Counted from the stretch's first letter, positions 46,641 through 56,184 are shown. The stretch is 64,000 bases of DNA from a bacterium M00.F.Ca.ET.205.01.1.1 (GCA_004791255.1 SRUQ01000011.1:1-64000), one strand, 5' to 3'. The notes: generated by a model not told the origin, from the sequence alone. Program-made: numbers and translations.

Positions 46641-47561
46641 ATGAAGCTGATTGTTGTTACCCCAGCCGGCCGCGAGAAATATCTTCGGCTGCTGAGCCAT
46701 CATGTTCTGAAAAGCCCCGATGTGCATGAATGGCACTTGTGGGACAATTGTCGCAATGAGGCCGACCGCGCCTATCTGCAGCGATTGGCGGCCTCCGATC
46801 CGCGTTGCAAGATCAAGCGGCTTCCGCATGCCGATGGCGGCATCAACGTCATCGGTGAGTTCTATCGTTTCTGCGACGATCCCGATGCTTTCTACCTGCG
46901 CCTCGACGATGACGTGGTTTTTGTCGAAGACGGCTTCTTTCGAAAATTCATGGCAAGGGTCATGGCGGAAAGGGGGTCGGCCATCTGGTACGCCCCGTTG
47001 ATCATCAACAACGCGATCTGCAATTCGCTGATCAAGCAGCTTTCCAGGGTCCTGGTGGATGGCCCGCTTACCTGCCAGGCGTCATGTGAATTCTCCTGGG
47101 CCTATGCCAGTTTTCCGCAGGCGCTTCACCCTGTCTTCATCGAAGCCGTCCGCGCCAACCGGCTCGATGACTTCCGCGTGCCTGACCGGGAGATCAGGCT
47201 GTCGCGTTTCTCGATCAACGCGATAGGTTTCTTTGGATCGGATATTGTCAGTCTGGGCGAGCGCTTCCACCCGTTGGGCGATGAGGAAGAGTGGCTGTCG
47301 GCGACGCTGCCGGCAAAGCTGGATCGGCCAGGCAAGGTTTTTGGCGATCTGATCGTTGCGCATTTCAGCTTCTACACACAGGAGCGTCAATTGCTGCGCA
47401 CAAACATTCTCGACCGCTACTATGAGCTCGCCGGCCTGGCTCGGCCGGTCTACGAGAAACCTCCCATGCGCCTTAGAGAGCGTCTGAGGCAATGGCGGAA
47501 GAACAGGGAGGGAAGGACACCTCGCTACAAGATCTCGCTTCCGGCAACCATTTCCGGCTGA
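46641..47561 (+). CDS. Putative glycosyltransferase, family not identified
   Basis: A 306-residue protein beginning MKLIVVTPAGREKYLRLLSH. It has DAFYLRLDDDVVFVEDGFFR, where Asp-Asp-Asp-Val follows a hydrophobic strand as in the GT-A DxD metal site, and later HPLGDEEEWLSATLPAKL, a possible catalytic acidic segment. The C-terminus is Arg-rich and basic. I do not recognise a named family, and its DxD context resembles that of the divergent DUF707-like protein. The ATG at 46641 has GAGGG 4 bases ahead. Confidence 0.6.
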   Translation: MKLIVVTPAGREKYLRLLSHHVLKSPDVHEWHLWDNCRNEADRAYLQRLAASDPRCKIKRLPHADGGINVIGEFYRFCDDPDAFYLRLDDDVVFVEDGFFRKFMARVMAERGSAIWYAPLIINNAICNSLIKQLSRVLVDGPLTCQASCEFSWAYASFPQALHPVFIEAVRANRLDDFRVPDREIRLSRFSINAIGFFGSDIVSLGERFHPLGDEEEWLSATLPAKLDRPGKVFGDLIVAHFSFYTQERQLLRTNILDRYYELAGLARPVYEKPPMRLRERLRQWRKNREGRTPRYKISLPATISG

Positions 47562-47599
47562 CGCACCGGCTCGGGCTCGCTCTGATACGAGCCTGCCGC

Positions 47600-48062
47600 T
47601 CACTGTGTAACCACCTGAAGGTTGGCGTTGCCGTAGAAAGTGTAGGCGAGATAGGTTGGATCGCCCGTCTCGTAGAGGCGTTTGCGCACTAAGGACGGCG
47701 CGATTGTAGCCACGCCGGTGAAGGGCATGCGGTTGAGCGGATTGTCGACGTGCGAGGCGGTGCTGCGCGGCGCCCAGCGCCAGCCGGTAACTGATACCGA
47801 GGAAACCATCACGCGTGGCACCGTCTTCGCTTAGCGGCCACGGCAAGGTCGGGCTGTTCGAGGTGATCTGGATGGAGCGCAATTCGCCCTTGCCGCGCAG
47901 CGACCAGAACACGTCCTTGAAGGTTTTTGGCACATAGTCGCGATAGAGCGCATCGCCGAAGCCCTCGGTCGCAAGCGTGACGAAGCGCTTCTGCGCCTGG
48001 GGATCGCTGCTCGCGGCAGGCTGCTGCAACGGGGTCGCGCCGCGCAGGTTCAGTCCCGCCAT
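47600..48062 (-). pseudogene. Frameshifted remnant, CHAT-like domain protein
   Basis: Two minus-strand frames make one damaged protein. The first (from ATG 48062) reads RFVTLATEGFGDALYRDYVP, then KTFKDVFWSLRGKGELRSIQ and ITSNSPTLPWPL, a pattern like the start of a CHAT (caspase-like) domain, up to FLGISYRLA. A frame change near 47775 leads to WAPRSTASHVDNPLNRMPFTGVA in the other frame and a stop at 47600. The catalytic His/Cys part is missing. The CHAT assignment is tentative; decay is clear. Confidence 0.5.
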
Positions 48063-48338
48063 CAAGCTGTCTGTGCTTTCAAAAAGATATTGACTGTACG
48101 TTTAGTTATAATTATCGCTGGTGTCGGAACCAAAGTTGGCCAGCCGGCATCCGCCGGTGAATGGCCGCGAAGCAAAGGGGAATATCTTGACAGCCATCCG
48201 GCCAGTTCCGGTGCGTCGAGGCGCTGTGCGCCGGTGGTTCCGACAGGCGCTTGCTGTCGGCGGGTGTGGCTTTCTTTCATCAGCAGGAAATGGACCCGAA
48301 GCGGCAACGCAACCGGTCCCAACAATGGGAGCAGTGGA

Positions 48339-49373
48339 ATGAATTTGAGATTGACCGCGACCGCTATGGGGCTGTCGCTGCTGGCCATGACCGGCCTGGC
48401 GCGAGCCGATGGCGAACTCAACATCTACAATTTCGGCAACTATACCAGTGCTGATCTCATCAAGAAGTTCGAGGAGACCTACAAGGTCAAGGTCACCGTA
48501 ACCGACTACGACACCAACGACACCGCGCTCGCCAAAGTGCGGCAGGGCGCTTCCGGCTACGACATCGTCGTGCCCTCCGCCAGCGTCATGCCGATCTGGA
48601 TCAGCGAGGGCCTGCTGCTGGAGACCGATCCCAACACGATGGAGAATTTCAAGAACGTCGATCCGCGCTGGGTCGATGTTCCCTTTGATCCGGGTCGCAA
48701 ATACTCGGTTCCGTGGCAATGGGGAACGACGGGCGTTTCCGTGAACAAGTCGGTCTATGCCGGCGACCCGAACACATCGGCGATCTTCCTCGATCCGCCG
48801 CCGGAACTGGTCGGCAAGATCAACGTCGTTCCCGAAATGGGCGACGTCCTGTTCCTGGCCATTTCCTATTTCGGCGGCACCTACTGCACCAAGGACCTGC
48901 AGGTGCTGAAGAAGGTCCATGACAAGCTGGTCGAGGCGAAGGCGAAATGGCTGTCGCTCGACTACGCCGCCATCGATGGCCTGGGCAGGGGCGACATCGC
49001 CGCCGGGGTCAATTGGAACGGCGCATCGCTGCGCCAGCGGCTGGTAAACGACAAGATCGTCTACGGATATCCGAAGGAAGGGTTTCCGGTCTGGATGGAC
49101 AATGTCGCGGTCCTCAAGGATGCCAAGAACGTCGAGAACGCCAAGCTTTTCCAGAATTTCATCATGGATCCCCAGAACGCCGCGATGATCTCGGCCTTCG
49201 CGCGCTACGCCAATGGCATCAAGGGATCGGAAGCCTTCATGCCTGACGAACTGAAGAATGCGCCCGAAATGACCGTCCCGGCTGAATTTGCCGCCAAGGG
49301 CCAATTCATGCCGGCCTGTCCGGCGGATGTGCAGGCGCTCTACACTAAGATCTGGACTGACCTCCAGAAATAG
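48339..49373 (+). CDS. ABC transporter substrate-binding protein, polyamine type
   Basis: A 344-residue periplasmic binding protein of the PotD/PotF cluster. Signal peptide about 1-24 (MGLSLLAMTGLARADG). The mature protein starts LNIYNFGNYTSADLIKKFEE, and has the family's VTDYDTNDTALAKVRQGASG and YDIVVPSASVMP. GGAGCAGTGGA precedes the ATG. It begins an operon with the amidase and TetR genes and has no permease genes next to it; the only transporter core nearby is the opposite-strand operon at 52-55 kb. Ligand may be a polyamine or an amide-containing compound. Confidence 0.88.
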   Translation: MNLRLTATAMGLSLLAMTGLARADGELNIYNFGNYTSADLIKKFEETYKVKVTVTDYDTNDTALAKVRQGASGYDIVVPSASVMPIWISEGLLLETDPNTMENFKNVDPRWVDVPFDPGRKYSVPWQWGTTGVSVNKSVYAGDPNTSAIFLDPPPELVGKINVVPEMGDVLFLAISYFGGTYCTKDLQVLKKVHDKLVEAKAKWLSLDYAAIDGLGRGDIAAGVNWNGASLRQRLVNDKIVYGYPKEGFPVWMDNVAVLKDAKNVENAKLFQNFIMDPQNAAMISAFARYANGIKGSEAFMPDELKNAPEMTVPAEFAAKGQFMPACPADVQALYTKIWTDLQK

Positions 49374-49470
49374 CGCCGACGCACGAACCCACGAACAGCC
49401 ACCGGGCCGCAACGCGCGGTCCGGTCACCCTTCATGCCAAGTGCGGTCTGGTGATCGCGGGAGATTTTCG

Positions 49471-50898
49471 ATGTCCGATCTCGACCTTTGCTACATGCCG
49501 GCCGGTGAGGCGCTGCGGCTGTTCAAGGCGAAGAAACTCTCGCCCGTTGAACTGATGCAGGCGACCATCCGTCGTGCCGAAGCCACCAGATCGGCGATCA
49601 ATTGCTTCACCTTCACCCATTTCGAAGAGGCGATGAAGCTGGCCGCGAGGGCCGAGGCGAAATACGCCAAGGGCGCCAGGACCGGCGCGCTCGAGGGGCT
49701 GCCGATCGGTATCAAGGACGAAAGCTACATCAAGGGCAAACCGACATCGCATGGCTCGCTGCTGTCCCGGGATGCCCTGGGCGGCCACACCTCGACGATG
49801 AACGCGCGCATCATGAAGGCCGGCGGCATCGTACATGCGCGGACGGCGACGCCCGAATTCAGCTGCGCAGGTTACACCTGGTCGAAGCGGTGGGGCGTTA
49901 CCCGCAACCCGTGGAATCCGGACTTCACGCCGGGCGGTTCGTCGGGTGGTGCCGCGGCAACGCTGGCTTCAGGCACATCGTCGATCGCCACCGGATCGGA
50001 CATTGCCGGATCGATCCGCATTCCGGCTTCAGCCTGCGGTCTGGTCGGCTTCAAACCGCCTTACGGCCGCAACCCGGACGAGCCGCCATTCAACCTCGAT
50101 TTCTACTGCCACACCGGCCCGCTGGCGCGGAACGTCAGGGATGCGATCCTGCTGCAGAATGTCATGGCGGGGCCGAGCCCGCTCGACATCGCCACGCTCC
50201 GCCCCAAGCTGCGCCTGCCGCTCGATTACAAGCCGATCAAGGGCTGGAAGATTGCCTTTTCCATGGATCTGGGCTTCTTCGAAATCGATCCAGAGGTGCG
50301 CAAGAATACGCTCGCTGCTTGCGATGTGTTCCGCTCGCTTGGCGCCACGGTTGAGGAAGTCGATCTTGGCTGGGATGACGAGGTGCTCAAGGCCGGCATG
50401 GCCTATCTGGAGCATCTTTTCGGCGCTTCGCTGTCGCAACTGCTTGCCGAACACGGCGGCGAGATGACCAGCTATGCCAGGCGGTTCGCCGAGGACGGGC
50501 AAAAGTCCAAGGCCACCGACTTCGTCGCGACGCTGGACGTGGCAGCCCGGATGTATCAGACGCTGGGTCCGCTGCTGGAGACCTACGATGTGCTGATCTG
50601 CCCGACGAACGCGCTGCCCTCGGTGCCGGCGGAGTTCGACCAGACCACGGGAACGGTGGAGATCAACGGCAAGCAGGTGAACCCCTCGCTGGGCTGGGTG
50701 ATGACGACGCCGTTCAATATGCTGAGCCGCTGTCCGGTGCTTTCCATGCCTTCGGGACGGGCGGCGAGCGGGGTGCCGACGGGCATCCAGATCGTCGGCC
50801 GAACCTATAGCGACGCCGATGTCTTCCGGGCGGCGATGGCCTATGAAACTGCGCAGGGGCAATGGTACACAAGCCCCGGAACGCGGCCATCGCTTTGA
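49471..50898 (+). CDS. Amidase (amidase-signature family)
   Basis: A 475-residue amidase. The Ser-cis-Ser-Lys triad is K82 (in LPIGIKDES), cis-Ser at about 157 in TPGGSSGGAAA, and nucleophile Ser181 in SDIAGSIRIP. The family oxyanion motif is usually DIGGSIR; here Ala replaces the first Gly. No signal peptide, so it is cytoplasmic, hydrolysing an amide. It follows the binding-protein gene by 97 bases and precedes a TetR gene, consistent with a dedicated uptake-and-hydrolysis operon. Confidence 0.88.
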   Translation: MSDLDLCYMPAGEALRLFKAKKLSPVELMQATIRRAEATRSAINCFTFTHFEEAMKLAARAEAKYAKGARTGALEGLPIGIKDESYIKGKPTSHGSLLSRDALGGHTSTMNARIMKAGGIVHARTATPEFSCAGYTWSKRWGVTRNPWNPDFTPGGSSGGAAATLASGTSSIATGSDIAGSIRIPASACGLVGFKPPYGRNPDEPPFNLDFYCHTGPLARNVRDAILLQNVMAGPSPLDIATLRPKLRLPLDYKPIKGWKIAFSMDLGFFEIDPEVRKNTLAACDVFRSLGATVEEVDLGWDDEVLKAGMAYLEHLFGASLSQLLAEHGGEMTSYARRFAEDGQKSKATDFVATLDVAARMYQTLGPLLETYDVLICPTNALPSVPAEFDQTTGTVEINGKQVNPSLGWVMTTPFNMLSRCPVLSMPSGRAASGVPTGIQIVGRTYSDADVFRAAMAYETAQGQWYTSPGTRPSL

Positions 50899-50920
50899 TC
50901 TGGCGATGCAAGGGAAACTG

Positions 50921-51622
50921 ATGAAGATGGCGGAACGCAAGGCCGCGGCAAAACGCACGGTCACAACGGCCAGGGGCAGGGCATCGGCCAACGATGCCGC
51001 GCCCAAGGACCGCCGGCGCGAGCGCGGCGAAGCGAGCGTCCAGCGCATCATCGACGCCACCATCGAACTCATTGCCGAGGAAGGGCTGGCCAGTGTCACC
51101 ATGCAGCGCATTGCCGAGCATGTCGGCTCGTCCAACGCGCTGGTGGTGTTCCATTTTCGCAGCAAGGAGAACCTGTTCCGGGCCGTGCTGCAGTATCTCA
51201 GCGATCAGTATGACGAGCTCTGGGTGGCGCTGGTCCGGCCGCTCGGCCTGTCGCCGGCGGAGAGGCTTTTGGGTGCGGTCGAGTGTGCACGACGCTTCGC
51301 CCGGCAGCATCCGAAATGGGTATCGGTGTTTGTCGCCTTCTCCAGCGACCGCAAGAGCATGCAGATCTACAACGAAATCGGCCTGCCCAGCGATCTCGCC
51401 TACACCGCCGAAGCGCGCGAGTTCCTGGTCGAGATTTCCCACAGCGGCGGCTATACCGGCGTCGACATACACACACTGTCGGAGAGCCTGAACTACCTGG
51501 TTCACGGTGCGTGGTACTGGGATCACCTGAACCCGTCCGGACGCGACACCGACGTGCTGCGCAAGACCATGCTGCTCCTGCTGCACCAGGCGTTTCCGCG
51601 TCATTTCGAATTGATCAGCTAG
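50921..51622 (+). CDS. TetR-family transcriptional regulator
   Basis: A 233-residue TetR-type regulator. After a basic N-terminal arm (about 1-40) comes the HTH: IIDATIELIAEEGLASVTMQ, RIAEHVGSSNALVVFHFRSKENLFRAVL. The C-terminal domain is helical and unassigned, resembling the BetI/TetR_C_6 type with SLNYLVHGAWYW. The ATG at 50921 has AAGGGA ahead. It starts 22 bases after the amidase stop and is convergent with the MBL gene; its own targets are not visible. Confidence 0.85.
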   Translation: MKMAERKAAAKRTVTTARGRASANDAAPKDRRRERGEASVQRIIDATIELIAEEGLASVTMQRIAEHVGSSNALVVFHFRSKENLFRAVLQYLSDQYDELWVALVRPLGLSPAERLLGAVECARRFARQHPKWVSVFVAFSSDRKSMQIYNEIGLPSDLAYTAEAREFLVEISHSGGYTGVDIHTLSESLNYLVHGAWYWDHLNPSGRDTDVLRKTMLLLLHQAFPRHFELIS

Positions 51623-51629
51623 CCGCTTC

Positions 51630-52385
51630 CTACGAGCGCAGATGGCAGCCGGCCTGCCGCTTCTGCGCCAGATACTCGTCGATCAGCTGGCGGTAGCGCA
51701 CCTTGCCGAAGCTCGGGAAATGGCCGCCATGCACGACTGAGACATCGAGATCGCGCATGGCGAGCAGCGTCTCGACATAGTCCGGGATATCCGAGTGATA
51801 GACGTCGTCGATCAGCGGGCCGTCATAGATGATGTCGCCGGACAACAGGACGCCGGTCTTCTTCTCGTAGAGCGCGATGCCGCCGGGCGAATGGCCTGGA
51901 GTGTGGATGACCTCGAAGACGCGGTCGCCGAGATCGATGACGTCACCATGGCCCAGCAGGCGACCGGCCGGCGCGGACTGAACACGATAACGCGCAGTAT
52001 CCCATCCACTCGGCTGGCGATCGAACATCTCGTCGGTCGCATAGGTGCCGGCGGCGGTCCATTCGTTGCGCGGATCGGCGAGGATTGCGGCCTCGGCGGC
52101 GTGGACGCAGCGGTCCGGGAACTCGTGGTGGCAGCCGATATGGTCGAAATGCGTGTGGCTGGCGACGCAGGTCAGCTTTCGCTCGGACACCAGGGGCACA
52201 TGTGTCCGCAGGCTGAAATGGCCGAGGCCGGTGTCGAACAGGAGATCGCGGCCGCGACCGCGAACGTGCCACATATTGCAGCGGAAGAACGGTTTTATCC
52301 ATGGCTCGTGGATCAGCGTGATGCCATCGGCCATGCGGACGGTTTCGTACCAGTTCGGAGCATCGACGACGGGAAGCATGCTCAT
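51630..52385 (-). CDS. MBL-fold metallo-hydrolase
   Basis: A 251-residue metallo-beta-lactamase-fold hydrolase. The di-zinc motif H77-T-H79-F-D81-H82 is intact, with HTPGHSPGGIALYEK and LLSGDIIYDGPL giving the other ligands, and a late His in VVHGGHFPSF. This is the general MBL hydrolase type; a lactonase or thioesterase role is possible, and substrate is unknown. It is the last gene of the ABC operon, starting 3 bases after the ATPase stop, so it probably acts on the imported compound. Confidence 0.88.
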   Translation of the reverse strand: MSMLPVVDAPNWYETVRMADGITLIHEPWIKPFFRCNMWHVRGRGRDLLFDTGLGHFSLRTHVPLVSERKLTCVASHTHFDHIGCHHEFPDRCVHAAEAAILADPRNEWTAAGTYATDEMFDRQPSGWDTARYRVQSAPAGRLLGHGDVIDLGDRVFEVIHTPGHSPGGIALYEKKTGVLLSGDIIYDGPLIDDVYHSDIPDYVETLLAMRDLDVSVVHGGHFPSFGKVRYRQLIDEYLAQKRQAGCHLRS

Positions 52386-52388
52386 CAG

Positions 52389-53453
52389 TCAGTTCGCCAG
52401 CAGGATGATGTCGCTAGCGTCGCACGAAACCGCAATGGTGTCGCCAGCCCGGACTTTTGCCGAGGCCGGGGCCTTGGCAATGAATTGCAGCGCCGGGTCG
52501 AGCGCGGACGTGGCCAAAACGCGTTTGAAGCTGCCCTGGAACACGACGTCGCCGATCGTCGCCTGGCCAAGTGCCACGGCACCCGAGGCCGCGCCGAGGA
52601 CAAGGTGCTCCGGCCTGATGGCGAGGGCGACCGTGGTGCCCTGTTGCAAGGCGCCAGGCAGCGAAACCGCGCCGGCTGACGTCGCGACGGCGATCGTGCC
52701 GTTCTTCGCTTCCGTCACCGTGCCGGCAAGGATCGTGCTCTCGCCCATGAAAGTTGCGGAAAAGCGCGTTGCGGGCCGCGCATAGACGCGTTCGGGTGGA
52801 CCTTCATCCTCGATGCGGCCATCATTCATCACCACGCAGTGGTCGGCCAGCGCCATGGCCTCTTCCTGATCGTGGGTGACATGGACGAAGGCAGTGCCGA
52901 CACGCTTCTGGATCGCCTTCAATTCGTCCTGCATCTGCCGGCGCAGCTTCAGATCGAGCGCGCCGAGCGGCTCGTCGAGCAGAAGCACGGCCGGCTCGAC
53001 CACCAGCGCGCGAGCCAGCGCCACGCGCTGGCGCTGGCCACCGGAGAGCTGGTGCGGCTTCTTGTCGAAGGCGGCAGCCAGCCCGACCAGAGCCAGCGCC
53101 TCGCGCACCTTGGCCGCGCGCGTCGCGCCGTCGACGCCCCGCATGCGCAGCCCGAAGCCGACATTGGCGCCGACGCTCATATGCGGGAACAGCGCATAGT
53201 CCTGAAACACCGTCGTCGTCGGGCGCCTGGCCGGCGGCACAAAGGTGCAGTCCTGGCCACGGATAAAAACCTTGCCTTCGCTCGGGCTGACGAAACCGCC
53301 GAGAATGGAAAGCAGCGTCGTCTTGCCGGAGCCGGACGGGCCGAGCAGGATCGTATAGCTGCCGGGCTCTATCGTCAGCGAAACATTCTTCAGCACAGAG
53401 TGTTGGCCGAAGCGGTGCGAGACATCGCGGATATCGACCAGGGGCGTGCTCAT
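52389..53453 (-). CDS. ABC transporter ATP-binding protein, PotA type
   Basis: A 354-residue ATPase. Walker A GPSGSGKTT, signature LSGGQRQRVALARAL, Walker B VLLLDEPLGALD and switch His in VHVTHDQEEAMAL are intact; a C-terminal TOBE domain (about 275-350) is present. This is the PotA/CysA-type subunit of polyamine importers. It overlaps the upstream permease gene by 4 bases and is followed closely by the MBL gene. Confidence 0.93.
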   Translation of the reverse strand: MSTPLVDIRDVSHRFGQHSVLKNVSLTIEPGSYTILLGPSGSGKTTLLSILGGFVSPSEGKVFIRGQDCTFVPPARRPTTTVFQDYALFPHMSVGANVGFGLRMRGVDGATRAAKVREALALVGLAAAFDKKPHQLSGGQRQRVALARALVVEPAVLLLDEPLGALDLKLRRQMQDELKAIQKRVGTAFVHVTHDQEEAMALADHCVVMNDGRIEDEGPPERVYARPATRFSATFMGESTILAGTVTEAKNGTIAVATSAGAVSLPGALQQGTTVALAIRPEHLVLGAASGAVALGQATIGDVVFQGSFKRVLATSALDPALQFIAKAPASAKVRAGDTIAVSCDASDIILLAN

Positions 53454-54232
53454 GCCGGCTTCCTCCGCAGCAAGGTCAGTTCGAAAAACACCACCAGCAC
53501 GATGGAAACGGCGAAGACCAGCGAGCCGACGGCATTGGTCTTTGGGTTGAGGCCGGAGCGCAAAAGGTTCCAGATTTCCACGGGAAGGGTGGTGTCGAAG
53601 CGAGTGAGCAGGAAGGAGATCACGAACTCATCCCAGGAGAATGTCATCGACAGGAAGAAGGCGGCAAAGATCGCCGGCGCCATGACCGGCACGGTGATCA
53701 GCAGCAGCACCTTCCATTCCGGCGCGCCGAGGTCGCGTGCGGCGCGCTCGATATTGATCTGGTGATCGCCCATCTGGCTGTAGATGATGGCAAAACAGAG
53801 CGGCAGGTTGATCACGACATGCCCGATACCGGCGGCAAGCAGCGATTTCGGCACGCTGGCCGAGTTGAACAGCACCAGCAGCCCCATGCCGATGATGAGA
53901 TAGCTGACGGTCAGCGGCAGCGTGATCAGTCCGCGTAGCAGGGCCGAGCCGGGCAGATGGAAACGCGCGAACCCCCAGGCCGAGAGGAAGCCCAGCGTGA
54001 CGGCGGCAGCCGAGGAAATTGAGGCGACTAGCAGCGAATTGACCAACGCCGAGGTGAGCCGCGTGTCGGAAAGCACGGCCTGGTACCAGCGCAGCGAAGG
54101 GCCGGTGAAGGGCGGGATCGGAAACGATGTCGACTGCAGCGAAAACAGCACCAGCACGACCACCGGCAGGAAGATGAAGCCGTAGACGGCAAGGGCGTAG
54201 CACCAGGCGGCGATGCGGGTGAAGGCGCGCAT
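53450..54232 (-). CDS. ABC transporter permease, PotC type
   Basis: A 260-residue inner-membrane permease with about six transmembrane helices. It contains PFTGPSLRWYQAVLSD, then the EAA-type loop in IERAARDLGAPEWKVLLLITVPVMAPAI, which docks the ATPase. It is the PotC-like partner of the permease at 54235. The two genes are 2 bases apart. Confidence 0.9.
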   Translation of the reverse strand: MRAFTRIAAWCYALAVYGFIFLPVVVLVLFSLQSTSFPIPPFTGPSLRWYQAVLSDTRLTSALVNSLLVASISSAAAVTLGFLSAWGFARFHLPGSALLRGLITLPLTVSYLIIGMGLLVLFNSASVPKSLLAAGIGHVVINLPLCFAIIYSQMGDHQINIERAARDLGAPEWKVLLLITVPVMAPAIFAAFFLSMTFSWDEFVISFLLTRFDTTLPVEIWNLLRSGLNPKTNAVGSLVFAVSIVLVVFFELTLLRRKPA

Positions 54233-54234
54233 GG

Positions 54235-55080
54235 TCAGGTCCGCTCTATCTTCAGCCAGCGGGCACAGGCGAGGTAGGCCGCCGTGACCACGACCATCAG
54301 GATGATCGACAGCGCGGAGGCCAGCGGGAAATCGCCACGCCTGCCGATCTGCATCATCACCAGTTGCGGCATGACGAGCTCATTGTTGCCGCCGAGAATT
54401 TGCGGCGTGATGTAGTCGCCGATGCACAGGACGAAGGTCAGGAAGGCGCCGACCATGATGCCGGGCAAGGTCAGTGGCAACACGACATGCAGGAAGGTGC
54501 GCACCGGCCCGGCGCCGAGATCGGCGGCGGCTCGGCGGTAGCTCGGGCTGAGCTGCTTGAGATTGGCGAAGATGGTCAGCGTCAACAGCATGACGAAGAA
54601 GTGGACGAAGCCGATCGTCGTGGCGAGGCGGGTGTTGGCGAGTTGCAGCGGTTCGCTGATCAGGCCGGAGCCGGTAAGCGCCCGGTTGACGACGCCGTTC
54701 TGCGCCAGCACCAGCAGCCAGGAGTAGGAGCGCACGACGTAGGAGGTCCAGAATGGCAGCACGGCCAGCATCAGGGCCAGCCGCTGCCAGCGCACCGGCA
54801 CCATTTCGGCGAGGATCCAGGCAAAGGGGTAGGCGAGCAGTACCGAAACCACGGTGACGATCGCCGTCACCTGCAGCGAGTTCACCATCGCCTGCCAGTA
54901 GGAGGCGTTGGTGAAGAACTGGCTGTAGTTGGACAGCGTGAAGCCGCCGCCTTCATGCGCCGTCAGGCTCGAAAGCCCCATGGCGATGAAAGGCAATACG
55001 AAGAAGAGAAGCGTCCAGCCGAGCGCCGGCGCGACCAGCGCCCAACGCAGGGCATGCCCGTTGTTTTGCGCGGTATTCAC
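54235..55080 (-). CDS. ABC transporter permease, PotB type
   Basis: A 281-residue inner-membrane permease with about six transmembrane helices (first at about 12-34). The ATPase-contacting EAA loop is SPSYRRAAADLGAGPVRTFL with HVVLPLTLPGIMVG. PotB-like. It follows the binding-protein gene by 12 bases in the minus-strand operon. Confidence 0.9.
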   Translation of the reverse strand: MNTAQNNGHALRWALVAPALGWTLLFFVLPFIAMGLSSLTAHEGGGFTLSNYSQFFTNASYWQAMVNSLQVTAIVTVVSVLLAYPFAWILAEMVPVRWQRLALMLAVLPFWTSYVVRSYSWLLVLAQNGVVNRALTGSGLISEPLQLANTRLATTIGFVHFFVMLLTLTIFANLKQLSPSYRRAAADLGAGPVRTFLHVVLPLTLPGIMVGAFLTFVLCIGDYITPQILGGNNELVMPQLVMMQIGRRGDFPLASALSIILMVVVTAAYLACARWLKIERT

Positions 55081-55092
55081 GACGCGGCCCGC

Positions 55093-56184
55093 TTACTGCG
55101 CCTGCAGCATTTCGGTCCAGACGTCCTGCATCTTCTTGTCGAGATCTGCATTCGGCGCCGGATAGGCCTGGGCGCGCGCCAGGAATTGCGGCTGTTCGAT
55201 GAAGCGCAGGGTCTTTTTCTGGTCGTCGGTCAGCGCCGCCTTGGTGTTGGACGGCATGCCCCAGTAGCAGGAGGAGGTGGCGAGCCGCGCCTGGCCCTCG
55301 GGGCTCATAATGTACTGGATGAACTTGAGCGCCATGTCCTTGTTCTTGGAATCCTTGAACATGGCGAGCGACTGCGACCACAGCACCGCTCCCTCCTTCG
55401 GGATCGAAAAGTCCAGCGCGGGGTTCTCCTTGGCCAGCCCTGCAGTCACCCACTCGCCGCCGCCGACCAGGATATCGACCTCACCGGTCGCCAGTGCCGT
55501 CTGGCTTGCGGTGACTTCGCCGACCAGCTTGGCGTTGGCCTTCATCTTGAGCAGCTCGGCCTTGATGGCGGGCAGGTCGGCCTCGGTGAGTTCAGCCGTC
55601 TTCTTGCCGATGGCGAGTGCGGCCATGCCGATGACCGGGAGATAATAGTCGTAGATGGCGACCTTGCCCTTGTATTTGTCTGATGTCAGCGAAGCCAGCG
55701 ACTGCATGTCGGCCGGATCGACCTTGGTCTTGTTGAAGCCGATGGTGTTGTAGCCGAACTTTTCGGTGATGCCGTAGCGCTTGCCGCCGACGATGGTCGA
55801 GCCATCCATCTTCACCTGCGGGAACAGGTCGGCGAAGGGCAGCTTGTCCTCCGGCAGCGGCTCGAACAGACCTTTTTCGACGCCGCGCGGGACGTCGATC
55901 GAGTCGATCACCATCACGTCCCAGTCGCCGGGCTGCGACTGTTCGACGATGGCGAGGCCTGCGCCGGTGCCCTCGAACTCCTTGACGTTGACCTTGATGT
56001 TGTTGGCCTCCTCGAACGGCTGCAGCAGCGCCGGATCGGAATGATCGCACCAGATCAGCGCGTTGAGATCGGCGGCCCCGGCGAGGTCGCCGGCTCCGAC
56101 AAGCAGTGCCGTGGCGGCGCATGCGACATGCAGATGGCGCTTCAGAACAGAAAGCGGATTCCTGGATGCGGATGTTGCGGACAT
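55093..56184 (-). CDS. ABC transporter substrate-binding protein, polyamine type
   Basis: A 363-residue periplasmic binding protein of the PotD/PotF cluster, with a signal peptide (about 1-38, ending AGDLAGAAD). The mature N-terminus LNALIWCDHSDPALLQPFEE differs clearly from the binding protein at 48339. The family's closing segment ALKFIQYIMSPEGQARLATS is present. GGGAGA lies ahead of the ATG at 56184. It is the first gene of the five-gene operon (binding protein, two permeases, ATPase, MBL hydrolase), and is divergent from a TetR gene across a 91-base region with a paired operator. Confidence 0.9.
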   Translation of the reverse strand: MSATSASRNPLSVLKRHLHVACAATALLVGAGDLAGAADLNALIWCDHSDPALLQPFEEANNIKVNVKEFEGTGAGLAIVEQSQPGDWDVMVIDSIDVPRGVEKGLFEPLPEDKLPFADLFPQVKMDGSTIVGGKRYGITEKFGYNTIGFNKTKVDPADMQSLASLTSDKYKGKVAIYDYYLPVIGMAALAIGKKTAELTEADLPAIKAELLKMKANAKLVGEVTASQTALATGEVDILVGGGEWVTAGLAKENPALDFSIPKEGAVLWSQSLAMFKDSKNKDMALKFIQYIMSPEGQARLATSSCYWGMPSNTKAALTDDQKKTLRFIEQPQFLARAQAYPAPNADLDKKMQDVWTEMLQAQ

